A stretch of 64,000 nt of DNA from Neurospora tetrasperma FGSC 2508 (taxonomy: Eukaryota; Ascomycota; Sordariomycetes; Sordariales; Sordariaceae), in NCBI RefSeq assembly GCF_000213175.1, contig NW_009799103.1, forward strand, positions 1,256,009 to 1,320,008, written 5' to 3'. The notes beneath the pieces are model-generated. The model had not been told where the DNA came from. It saw only the letters and a list, made by a program, of their open reading frames with translations, and made no database searches. This document shows positions 47,545 to 56,720 of the stretch, piece by piece. Numbering within the stretch: the first letter of the stretch is position 1; every line of letters starts with the position of its first letter. A program made the translations under genes and the position numbers.

Positions 47545-49776
47545 ATGTTTGGACTGGAATCTTCAGGCTCAGCGGCTGAGCCTTCGCGTCCTGGTTCGCT
47601 ATTCCGCACTCGCACACAGCGCTCCAACCGCTCACATCAGTCTATTTTCAAGGAGGAGTTCAACTCGGACCTCTCGCTACCACTCCCACATCACCACGGC
47701 CATCATCGCCAGGTTCCTTACCACCATCACAACGATAGCAGTCACAGCAGCTACAAACCAGTCGCGGCCCCCAACCCCTACCGCCCGTCCACGGATACTG
47801 GCGGTAGCACCCTGTATTACGACCGAGAACGAGAACGGCCTGGAGATCCGGAGCAGGAGACAATGGCTACCCCGACACCCAGAGAGGTTCATCGCCTTGC
47901 CTCACATCACAATTTCATTTTCGACACGAGCTCGAAACCACGGCGACTTGGGTGGTGGGCCTTTGTAGGAAGACACCTCTCTCTTCCAGCAGTATTCCTT
48001 GCAGGTATCGTCTTTGTCGTTGCCGCCATTGTCTTTGCCACTCTCACAAGCAAACGACCGCTTAAGTGCCCAGACTGGGCAGAAGATTGTCGCACAATCG
48101 ACCCATGGACAGCCGAACACCTGCCAACTGTTCAGGGCATCGTCACTCTCGTGTACATCATCGGACTGGGGGCACTTGCTTACGTGGCCCTCACGCTATG
48201 CGAGGCCGCTGTATGGCCGCTGTTGATCAAGCAGACCATGCCAATGAGGGGTCTGGAGGCATACTTGGCGACCACGCGGGGGTCTATCTTGGCTGCTCCG
48301 AGAGCCTTGATGGAAGTCAAGACGGTTGCCATGGGAATCATGCTCGTTTGCGCGGTAGCATCCATTCTGACACCGCTCGCTGGAATACCGTTGGTTGGCC
48401 AGGCGTATACATTGATTTCAAAGGAGGTAGAGCTCAAGAGCAACTACACGCCTGGCGGTGGGCTCGCAGAATCATTCCTGCAAACCGAAGCACCGACTTT
48501 TGCCAACATGGGCGTCCTGACGACGTACAACGCGTGGGCCTTGGACCCAGCCTCGGAACCTCTGCCAGAATACCGGGATTGGTATGTTGATCGGGAGGTA
48601 CTCAGCACCAAGGGACACTTTTCTGCTCGGGCCGTCAAACTGCAAACAACTGTGTTGTGTCGCCCACGCTCTGTTGAGCAGCTTGTCCAATACTGGCAGC
48701 CGTCGAACGCCTTCCTTACCAACTGGACTCGCGCGAGCACCAGCTCTCTAAGAGGCGAGAAACGTACCCCATCAGAGGTCTACGTGCGCCCGCAACCTCA
48801 GTTGACTCTTTGGGCCGACAATTATACCTTTGAGGCGTCCCACCGAACCAAAGCAACCCTTGTCTTTGCCGCGCTCAACGGAACCATCGAAGGCGGCAAG
48901 CAGTCCTCCATTGCGCTTGGTACCATGCACAACGTCTCGGCGATAGGTTGCGATGTCACTGTTTCGGCTATCGACGACATTATCACCGTTGGCAACCCAT
49001 TGATTCACTCGAACAACACCGCTCTCCCGACCCTCTCGTCCCTCGATACCCTTCAGACCAACACCTCCCGCCCCTCAACCGCTCTCAACGAACTTCTCCT
49101 CTGGTTTGCTGTTGCCCCCATCCTCTCCTCTCCTAGCGTATCAGGCTCCCAGCCAATGTTCTTCAACTCAACCTCCACCAATCGCGCCGTAGCCTACACC
49201 GGCCAAACTCCCCAGCGTAATAACTGGACTATCGACGGTATCGAGTCATTCATCCACCTTTCCATCGGTGCTCTTTTACAATCCACCACTGCGTCTGAAA
49301 ACCAATCCACCGAAAACACCACACTTCTTATCTCTACTTATCCCCTCCAGTTCCTGTCCCGATCGCGCTCCCTCCTCTTACTTCTCCTGCCTCTCCTTTT
49401 GGTTACTCTTATTGTGTGTCTCTCGTTCTATCTGAGCCACACCCACTCACGCGAGTCCATCCCCGTCCTCCGTCTCGCCGGGCCCTGCGAGCTGCTCAAG
49501 AGTTCTCAAACACCCTGGCTGCGTGAGCAGGCCGGAGCGGATGCAGCAAAGACATACCTGCCTAGCGATTTGGGTGCGGTTACTGTCAAGTTTGGGGTAG
49601 TCGGAAAGGAAGGGGCTGAAATGGTTGGACTGGGTGACGGCAATGGAGGAAATGTCGGTGCGTTTGTAAGGGAGGACCCTCGGAAAGTACAGCCCCTTGA
49701 CAAAGGGAAGGAGAGTGTGGACGGTCAGAAGAGAGGAAGTTCGGGGGAAACCATGGAGATGGGTGTTATTGCTTAG
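47545..49776 (+). CDS. Four-span membrane protein with large glycosylated ectodomain
   Basis: Single exon of 743 residues. The first 140 residues are soluble and His/Ser-rich (HHHGHHRQVPYHHH). Hydrophobic spans are at about 146-166 (PAVFLAGIVFVVAAIVFATL), 198-220 (GIVTLVYIIGLGALAYVALTL), 261-283 (VAMGIMLVCAVASILTPLAG) and 609-630 (LLLLLLPLLLVTLIVCLSF). The 320 residues between spans three and four carry at least ten N-x-S/T sites (for example NYT, NWT, NGT, NNT, NTS, NST), so this part is probably outside the cell. A Gly/Lys-rich cytosolic tail ends it. The layout, three close spans then a big loop and a last span, occurs in many ascomycete proteins of unknown function. No enzyme motif. Confidence 0.8.
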   Translation: MFGLESSGSAAEPSRPGSLFRTRTQRSNRSHQSIFKEEFNSDLSLPLPHHHGHHRQVPYHHHNDSSHSSYKPVAAPNPYRPSTDTGGSTLYYDRERERPGDPEQETMATPTPREVHRLASHHNFIFDTSSKPRRLGWWAFVGRHLSLPAVFLAGIVFVVAAIVFATLTSKRPLKCPDWAEDCRTIDPWTAEHLPTVQGIVTLVYIIGLGALAYVALTLCEAAVWPLLIKQTMPMRGLEAYLATTRGSILAAPRALMEVKTVAMGIMLVCAVASILTPLAGIPLVGQAYTLISKEVELKSNYTPGGGLAESFLQTEAPTFANMGVLTTYNAWALDPASEPLPEYRDWYVDREVLSTKGHFSARAVKLQTTVLCRPRSVEQLVQYWQPSNAFLTNWTRASTSSLRGEKRTPSEVYVRPQPQLTLWADNYTFEASHRTKATLVFAALNGTIEGGKQSSIALGTMHNVSAIGCDVTVSAIDDIITVGNPLIHSNNTALPTLSSLDTLQTNTSRPSTALNELLLWFAVAPILSSPSVSGSQPMFFNSTSTNRAVAYTGQTPQRNNWTIDGIESFIHLSIGALLQSTTASENQSTENTTLLISTYPLQFLSRSRSLLLLLLPLLLVTLIVCLSFYLSHTHSRESIPVLRLAGPCELLKSSQTPWLREQAGADAAKTYLPSDLGAVTVKFGVVGKEGAEMVGLGDGNGGNVGAFVREDPRKVQPLDKGKESVDGQKRGSSGETMEMGVIA

Positions 49777-50592
49777 GGGTTGACGGGGTAAACGGGGACA
49801 TACGGATCGAACATTCGAGACGAAAAGGGAGGCACTTTTCCCAGGATGATGATTTAACGACGGTATGACTTATGACCTAAAACTTTCACTACTATCTGGC
49901 TGCATATTTGGATACGAGAAAAAGATTGATATGACCTTGAGCTCGGGGAAGACGCCGGCTCAACTTCGATAATGCCATCTGGTTGCTGGATCAACCGCAT
50001 TTCAGGAAGACAGATACCAAGGCACGAGAGAGAGGCGGCAATTTAGCATACAAGCTGACGACATTATCTTGTGTTGTTCTTCTGTCTTAACTGTATTTCT
50101 TCCTCAACTTGCCCCTTAGCGAAAGAAAAAGCGTTGATCAATGATCGCGACGGACGTTGAAGGTCTCGGAACATTTACCGCATTTGGCACGTACCGCCAA
50201 GCTGCGTATGACACGCCATTGCGACTCTTTTGTCGCCAGCTTTCCATGGCTTCTGTCACTGAAGACATCGCCCGTTCCACTCCCCGCACTATTGATTTTG
50301 TGGCGCAAGCAGTGCAACGACCATCAACAAGAACCATTGGCTCCGCGTAAGCGGCTGAGCTCCGATTGTGTTTCAATATGCCTTACCCAGCACTTCAATG
50401 GGTGTCCAAGCCCCATTTCGCTGCAGCCGAGAGCCGAAGAGATGGCCATCTTGCTCGGCTTGGGTCTATAAAGATGAGCATCCTGTTCATTACTTCGCAA
50501 CAACCCTTGAAATGGCAAGGCCAGAACAGATCCCACCTGTTTGGCCATACTGGTAATCACCTACGTATTTCCCTCTCCCAAGTACATCTATC
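49777..50592. other. Intergenic stretch, nothing recognised
   Basis: Separates two membrane-protein genes on the same strand. Open frames at 50116-50560 on both strands show no motif. I looked here for a NACHT domain that could belong to the next gene and did not find one. Confidence 0.5.
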
Positions 50593-53442
50593 ATGGACAG
50601 CGAAAAGCGTGATCGACTTCACCAGGAGATATGCCGGGTTGTCGAATCCATTCAAGACGAAGACCTATTCATCCTCGCCCGCATAGCTCTCTGCTGGCTC
50701 TGCGTCTCCGTGCGCCCCATCCAGTCCCAAGAACTCTGGCTTGCCCTATTGATACAGCAAACACACTCAACCAGAGGCAGCGATCAGCTTGATGTATTCA
50801 TCAACAAGGGCGTGTCTTTCGACGAGGAGACCGCCACTGCTTCCCTCACTGGCCTGCTCAGAGGCTTGGTCACTTTTCACCCGGACACTCGCAACCCGGG
50901 CCGCAACAATGTCACCCTGAGCGACCCCGAACTGGCTACGGTCATGTTTGAGCTGAGAAGTTCAGACCTACCTGCGCCGGTGCAGCGACTGGGTTTTAAT
51001 GTCCAGCAGGCAAACATGATTGTTACTGGGCAATGCGCCGTCATCATCAGCAGGACCGTTCTCCGGTTGGGCCATGTGTACGACCAAAATGCCCCCACGT
51101 CCTCGCTGGTGCTCTACGCTTGGACACACTGGACCAGACACTGGACTTTGGCCAGGTGGAACCTGTCTGATCCTGACGAAGGTGCCGTGGCTGAGATGAT
51201 GATGATTGGTGTCATCACCGATACCTTGGTCTTCCTACTGGTGCTCAACGACTTCTTGACAGGCCCAATTTCCATACCCGCAACTGAAGACCGGGTCCGG
51301 TGTACGGGACTTGTCAAACAGGCTCAGGACGCGCTGGAGAGGCCCATTTATCTGCTATCCGTCTTGGCAACGGGAAGCTCTTCCACTTGGTGTATCCGCT
51401 TGCATCAAGCCCGGCAGGGATTTGAACGGCGCCCCAACGAATACGTACCGATGAAGTTGGGAGCTCCCCCGAGTACACTCACCAAGGTACAAACAGTATG
51501 GATCGACCATGTCCCTAAGAAACTGCGTCAGTTCTACGACGATGCCAACGGTTTGACAGCGACACTCATCTACATCTTCGCCGACCTAGCTCGTGACTTG
51601 CGCTCGCTCGCAGTAATTATCGCTCAGAAGCCCATCTACGAGGAGCTCCTGAAGGAGTATGACAGCTGGCTACCGCTCGACATTCTCTTGAATGTTGCCA
51701 ACTTCATGGAAGGCATAGCCAGCTACCCCTTTATGTCCGAGTTACCCAACGGCAACACCCATAGCCCCTTAATCATCAAGGAACCGAGCGACCCCGACTA
51801 TGACACGGCCTTGTTGGTTCTTAGTCGACTGACAAAGGAGGGGTCCCGCGCCACCAAACCCAAGACCCAGAACTCATCGGTGGACTATCAACTGGCAACG
51901 AATGCAGCCCAATCGCATACTCTCAGCATCTCCCATTATCGGCTACGTGCTGCTGCTTTCGTGGAGAAGGCCAAAAGTCTGTGTCAACGCTCAAATACTC
52001 CAGCAACAACGTACACCATCAACGATATACGCTTCCTCTCCCAACATACCTCCTCCTTTGCCACTTTCCCCCAGCTCCAAGGAAGAGGGGGAGCGGGATC
52101 TATGCTCACACGATTCATACCGTCCCGCCTCTCTCGCCTCCTCCGCGGACCTACCACTACCACCACCACCTCCTCCTCTTCCTCTTCCTCCTCCCAGTCT
52201 CAACCCTCTTCTACCAATGCCAACACCGGCACCGATCCGGACACCACAACCACCGACGACAACAGCGGCCTCCCCACGTTTCTCGACAACTTTGCTGCCG
52301 GCGCATTCACCGGCGGCGCCTACGATCGCTGGCCACTCCTCAAGGCCGCTCTGCTCTCCTCCGACTACGTCTCCGCCTTTATTTACCTCTTCATTGCCAT
52401 CTTGTTGAATCACATTCGCACCATTCTCTGTCCTTGGCTAGGTAACTGGATGTGGTACACACCCATGGAGGACCTACGCCTGGCGTTGGGGAGTCCGGCC
52501 TTCTTTCTCGAGTACGCGCTAGGATTCAGTTGGTGGTGGTACGCCTTCTCGTTTGTGCAGAAGCTGGTGTGGGATGTGGCTGGGGGGATGGCGATTGCCA
52601 CGCTGACTGTTGATGGAGTTACCGATCCTTCTGACACTTCCCAAGCCATTGGGGGGACGATGTCGACGCTCCATTTGGTATCTGACGATGACTCCGACTC
52701 CGACTCGGAAGAGAACAACAAAAAGATGAAAAGAAACGAGCAGAAAAAGTGGAGGACAAGAAAGCTCGAGGCAGTTAAAATCGGCTATTTAGTCTGGGCC
52801 CTCGCCACCCTCGAACACATGTTCTCTCGCTCCCTCAACACCGTCACGTTTCTCATTGCCTGGTACAAACTCGCCTTTCGGGGTGGCGACACCGAGCACC
52901 TGGCTATGGTTTCGATAGCTATTAAAAACTGGACGCGCATGCCGCTGCATGTGTCACAGGTGTACTGGTACACCATGAACGCGCTGTGGCCGATTGTGCT
53001 GAGTGCGGTAGTGCTGGCGGTCGGGGGACAGCCGGGGATGTTGATTGTGCTGGGTACCATTGTGGGAGGGGTAGTGGCGGTAATCAGGTATAGGAGTACC
53101 GTGTTTATTGCGTTGGAGGTGAGCGGTGTTTTTGTCGTCATGGGATTTTTGGTTGTTTCGGCGGTCTTGTTGGCGGTGGAGTTGGTGGAGGATCCGTTGG
53201 GACTGAAGGTGAGCACGGCGGTGGCGAGGAAGAGAGGCGTTAGAGCGAGAGCGGTGTTGAGCGAGAGGGCGAAGGGTAGGACGAAGATTCTGGCGAGGGA
53301 GGTGGCGCTTTCGCTTTGGGAGGACTCACAGCAGGAGCAACAACGGGATGGCAACGAGCAGGTGCCGCCGGGTGAAGCAGAAGCTGGACGAAGCAGTGTT
53401 GCCGTGGATACTGAGAAGGGGCGCCATCATAAGACTGAGTAA
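50593..53442 (+). CDS. Multispanning protein with NLR-type winged-helix start and no NACHT
   Basis: Single exon of 949 residues. Residues 1-130 resemble the region just after NACHT in fungal NLRs: a helix DRLHQEICRVVESIQDED, then LARIALCWLCVSVRPIQSQE, which matches the winged-helix phrase (aL.wl..a.RPl...EL), then LLRGLVTFHPD. No P-loop or Walker B is seen here or upstream. Helical sequence follows to about 480, then a Ser/Thr/Gln linker (520-560). Membrane spans come after: about 593-612 (FIYLFIAILLNHIRTIL), 635-665 (the Trp-rich FSWWWYAFSFVQKLVW), 795-830 and 840-860. The last 80 residues are charged. It could be an NLR derivative anchored in a membrane. The NLR likeness is my reading of the pattern and needs a profile search. 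Confidence 0.7.
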   Translation: MDSEKRDRLHQEICRVVESIQDEDLFILARIALCWLCVSVRPIQSQELWLALLIQQTHSTRGSDQLDVFINKGVSFDEETATASLTGLLRGLVTFHPDTRNPGRNNVTLSDPELATVMFELRSSDLPAPVQRLGFNVQQANMIVTGQCAVIISRTVLRLGHVYDQNAPTSSLVLYAWTHWTRHWTLARWNLSDPDEGAVAEMMMIGVITDTLVFLLVLNDFLTGPISIPATEDRVRCTGLVKQAQDALERPIYLLSVLATGSSSTWCIRLHQARQGFERRPNEYVPMKLGAPPSTLTKVQTVWIDHVPKKLRQFYDDANGLTATLIYIFADLARDLRSLAVIIAQKPIYEELLKEYDSWLPLDILLNVANFMEGIASYPFMSELPNGNTHSPLIIKEPSDPDYDTALLVLSRLTKEGSRATKPKTQNSSVDYQLATNAAQSHTLSISHYRLRAAAFVEKAKSLCQRSNTPATTYTINDIRFLSQHTSSFATFPQLQGRGGAGSMLTRFIPSRLSRLLRGPTTTTTTSSSSSSSSQSQPSSTNANTGTDPDTTTTDDNSGLPTFLDNFAAGAFTGGAYDRWPLLKAALLSSDYVSAFIYLFIAILLNHIRTILCPWLGNWMWYTPMEDLRLALGSPAFFLEYALGFSWWWYAFSFVQKLVWDVAGGMAIATLTVDGVTDPSDTSQAIGGTMSTLHLVSDDDSDSDSEENNKKMKRNEQKKWRTRKLEAVKIGYLVWALATLEHMFSRSLNTVTFLIAWYKLAFRGGDTEHLAMVSIAIKNWTRMPLHVSQVYWYTMNALWPIVLSAVVLAVGGQPGMLIVLGTIVGGVVAVIRYRSTVFIALEVSGVFVVMGFLVVSAVLLAVELVEDPLGLKVSTAVARKRGVRARAVLSERAKGRTKILAREVALSLWEDSQQEQQRDGNEQVPPGEAEAGRSSVAVDTEKGRHHKTE

Positions 53443-53691
53443 GGTGGGTGTAAGCAGGGAGGCAGGGAACAATAGGTGAGGCATGAACCATCATGTAGTA
53501 TACCTACATCATTAAGACATTACAGATCAAGCTACCTATATTTTTCCAATCCTTGCTAGCCCTAATTCTTTTCCCTAGCCGTCGCTGTTGTAGAGGACGT
53601 GGAAGACCTCCTCGAATAGGTACTCGCAGCTTCTCAACTATGTCCTCCCTCTTCCCAACTGAACATCAAAGACCCTCCCTCCTCCCTAGAC

Positions 53692-54621
53692 CTAGAGCGC
53701 CGCAACAGCAGCGACAAGCCCAGCCAACGCCGCAGCCGCGGCAAAGGTTTGCTTGGGAGCGCCCACGTTCCCCGAAACTGTAGTCGACGAGGCACCAGCG
53801 CTGCCACTCCCACTGGCACCAGTCACTCCCGCCCCCGCAGCAGTCGTCGTCGTCGTCGCCGCCGCCCCCGTGCCGGTCGTCTTTGGCGGGTACGCGCTCG
53901 TCAAGGAACAATCCTGGGTATTCGCCGCGCAGGCCAAGCTCACGTAAACGCTCATATAATTATCATAGACACTCGTGCACTCCTCATAGTCCTTATGTGG
54001 CATCATAAGACTGAACAATACATCCTCGTAAACCGGCTTGCACGCGTTCGCCAGGCTCGTAACTTCGGCTTGATGAGCTGACAGATAACTGGCGCTCGCG
54101 GAACTGTAGGCCGAGTAGGTCGAAGCCAAGCTCGCCGGCGGGGTTAAGGGGCTGGTGTATGTCCCGCAGACGGCCGCGTAGCCGTGATTAGCGGAGGAGG
54201 CCGTCCAGCTGTCTTCGTCCCCGACGATGGCGGTCTCCAACCAGTCTTCGAGCTTGCCAGAGGGTTCGGGGGCGGAGGTCATGAGGGAGTTGAAGGCTAA
54301 GGCGCAGGAGGTGTAGAGAGGCTTGAGGGAGGGAGAGAGTTCGGTGGGGAAGGGGTCGTCTTCATGGTCGGATTCGACGTCGATGTCGTCGACTGAGGGA
54401 ACCTGGTCGTCATCACGCTTCTGAAGCTTTTTTGCGTCGACATATTTGGGACGCGGTTCGGCGCGGAAGGCACCGTGATTCTGGCGAGCCTGGATAGAAG
54501 GGGGCTGGGTAACTTTTGGCCCGACCGCTGCGACGGCTTGGTGAACGGGGGGAGCAGGAGCAGCAAGCGCGGATACGGTAGTGGTTACCGCCGCGAGGGT
54601 GGTGAAGGTTCGGAGATGCAT
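53692..54621 (-). CDS. Secreted GPI-anchored protein, paralogue A
   Basis: Single exon of 309 residues. A signal peptide (MHLRTFTTLAAVTTTVSALA) is followed by a Lys/Asp-rich part with a likely KR site (KLQKRDDDQ). The folded part at about 100-235 has Cys in YTSCALAF, AAVCGTY, ANACKPV and EECTSVY. A Thr/Gly/Ser-rich stem and a C-terminal hydrophobic tail (FAAAAALAGLVAAVAAL) after a Gly/Ala site indicate a GPI anchor. It shares the Cys order and the helix SLASTYSAYSSASASYL with the gene at 55974-56720 (SLTSAFSSYESEAEAWL), so the two are paralogues in the same orientation. Similar anchored proteins lie in the cell wall or plasma membrane; the role is unknown. Confidence 0.82.
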   Translation of the reverse strand: MHLRTFTTLAAVTTTVSALAAPAPPVHQAVAAVGPKVTQPPSIQARQNHGAFRAEPRPKYVDAKKLQKRDDDQVPSVDDIDVESDHEDDPFPTELSPSLKPLYTSCALAFNSLMTSAPEPSGKLEDWLETAIVGDEDSWTASSANHGYAAVCGTYTSPLTPPASLASTYSAYSSASASYLSAHQAEVTSLANACKPVYEDVLFSLMMPHKDYEECTSVYDNYMSVYVSLACAANTQDCSLTSAYPPKTTGTGAAATTTTTAAGAGVTGASGSGSAGASSTTVSGNVGAPKQTFAAAAALAGLVAAVAAL

Positions 54622-55973
54622 TGTTGGTGTTGGTGCAGTCTTTTCGGGTTAAGGGGTGGTGATGATGGTGTGTGTTGTGGAAAGAAACTGTTGACAGCGA
54701 GGGAAAACGAAACGACGGGGCTCATCAACCAACTGTCTTTTTAAAGCGAGGCGAATTGTTCTTCTCCCTTGGGGTCCGTCATGTCATTTCTGTCCACCAT
54801 TGGGTCCAGTCCAGTCTGTTTGGGATAAGTTGGTACCTAGAGGTACTTGCTAGTAATTGGTGTGGTCAACCACATTCTCATGCTTGTCGTCCTCGCCCGA
54901 GATTGCGGTGTCACCTTTTTGGGGTCTTAGCCTGATGTACAAGCCCCGAAACCAAGCAAGGTTAGTAACTCAATGGGGAATCCCAACCGTCAGCCGGCTG
55001 GTTTTAACTGGCCCGGGCCTCTCAGGGCAATCAACCTGGCGCGCCACACGCTGAATTCTATTTCCCCTTCTGTCATTCGTCTCCAGTTGTCAGATTCTCA
55101 CCCGTCTCTGCTTTGCTTTCGTTTTAGCGGGAAATCACAGCGAGAACAGGTTTCGTATCGCGGGTTGTGTTGGTGATAGAGGTACTACCCTAAGCAATGG
55201 AGACATGTGATGTAAAGGAGAGGTGGTGCCCGACACTATTGAATGTTAGGTCACGGTGGGGAGTGCCTAAGCTAAAGAAACCAGGGGCACCTGGCAGTCC
55301 GCCGAATAGCCGGCCGGGAGAGGTGACCCGGGAGCCCACCAAACTCACAAGCAGCTGCCTGGCTTACCTACCCGAGATAGTTCCTTCCCTGACAGCCCTG
55401 GCTTCCTCCTTTTTAGTATGTCAGGGACGGTCGCGATAGCCTTGTTCCCGCCTGCTTCTTCAGTTCACCCGCTGCATCGAACATCATAATCCGTCCGTCA
55501 GGTGCCTCTAGGCAGGTACATCGGCCATGCAGGTACCTTACATGCATGCAGTGGGGTACATACGCAGTGCTCACTCGGTGCAAGCTGCTGCACTGCACGC
55601 TAGATGGAGGTACCGTGGGTATGTACTACCGAAAGGTGGATACGGATGATCATATCACTCCTGTTCCCTGTGAATATTCATTCCCTTGATCGATATCATT
55701 CCCAGCCGAATTCCAGTCACATCAATGTCTGTATTTGGTAGTAGCATAGAGGTAGGTATCTCGTGAATATCGTTACAGTGTTATTATGTTATAAGAATCC
55801 CTCCATCATCATCTATTTATCCAACGCATCAAGAAATCAACTGTCCAACGACGATAGCGACTTTCCTGTTCGTCTCATTCATCCGTCCATTACCTAGTTT
55901 TATCGTATCATTCGTGTTTTCTTGAACCAAGGGTACCTATCATGTCGGGCTTCTTTGGCGATAGTACACTCTT
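54622..55973. other. Intergenic stretch between GPI-protein paralogues
   Basis: Likely promoter of paralogue A at its left end. I see no gene. Several GGTACC/TACCTA-type words are present (for example near 55500-55620). Confidence 0.5.
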
Positions 55974-56720
55974 TTAGAGTGCCAAGACGCCAACGAGGCC
56001 GGCAAACGCAGCGACGGCGGCCAAGACGGGAGCTGGGAAGGATTCGGTATTAGCAACAAGTACTTGTTTTACACTACATGGAGAACAAGGTGGACATGTT
56101 CACTCACCAGAGTTCAAACCAGCACCGCTTTTGCCCTGCAGCCTGGCGACAATGGCCTTGCACTCGGCAGTATTCGTGGCAAAGGAGAGCTCGACCCAAT
56201 CGCGGACCTTGGTAGGGCAGTTACCGGCCACGCTGCTCGCGCCCTTAGCCGCCTCGGTCAGCCACGCCTCGGCCTCGGATTCGTAGGACGAGAAGGCCGA
56301 GGTCAAGGACGCAGGGACGGTGGGGGTCGTCATATCCGACGTCTCGCAAGCTTTCCCGGCGTCGTTGAGACCCAGCGTGGTGGTGGACTCCTCCGGAACG
56401 GCTGTAAGAATCCATGACGCCAGATCCGTGTCGGAGGGATAAGGGGCGGCGTTTTGAATCGACCTCAGCACCGAGCTGATGCTGTAAACGCAGCTGGTGA
56501 ATTGGCTGCCCGAACCGGAAATTTCCACCGAAACCTCATAGGCCCGCTTGTCAACAACCTCTGCCTGCTGACCATGCGCCCGGATGGCACCCTGAACAGC
56601 CGAACCCTTAAAGATAGGGGCCGGGGTGATCAGAGCGCCGGGAGCCTCAGCCCGGGGCTGGGGAACAGCAGAAGCTGAAGCGGTGGCCGCAAGGGCAACG
56701 AGAAGAGTGTTGGAACGCAT
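55974..56720 (-). CDS. Secreted GPI-anchored protein, paralogue B
   Basis: Two exons (56720-56108, 56032-55974; 75-nt intron, GTGAGT donor, CCCAG acceptor) give 223 residues. Signal peptide MRSNTLLVALAATASASA. Cysteines in FTSCVYSI, GKACETS, AGNCPTK and AECKAIV match the order in paralogue A. The second exon codes only for the hydrophobic end APVLAAVAAFAGLVGVLAL, which with the Gly/Ser sequence before it gives the GPI signal. Without splicing the protein would end after LNSGE and lose its anchor, so intron retention would yield a soluble form; this is inference. It is shorter than A and lacks the long Thr/Ser stem. Confidence 0.82.
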
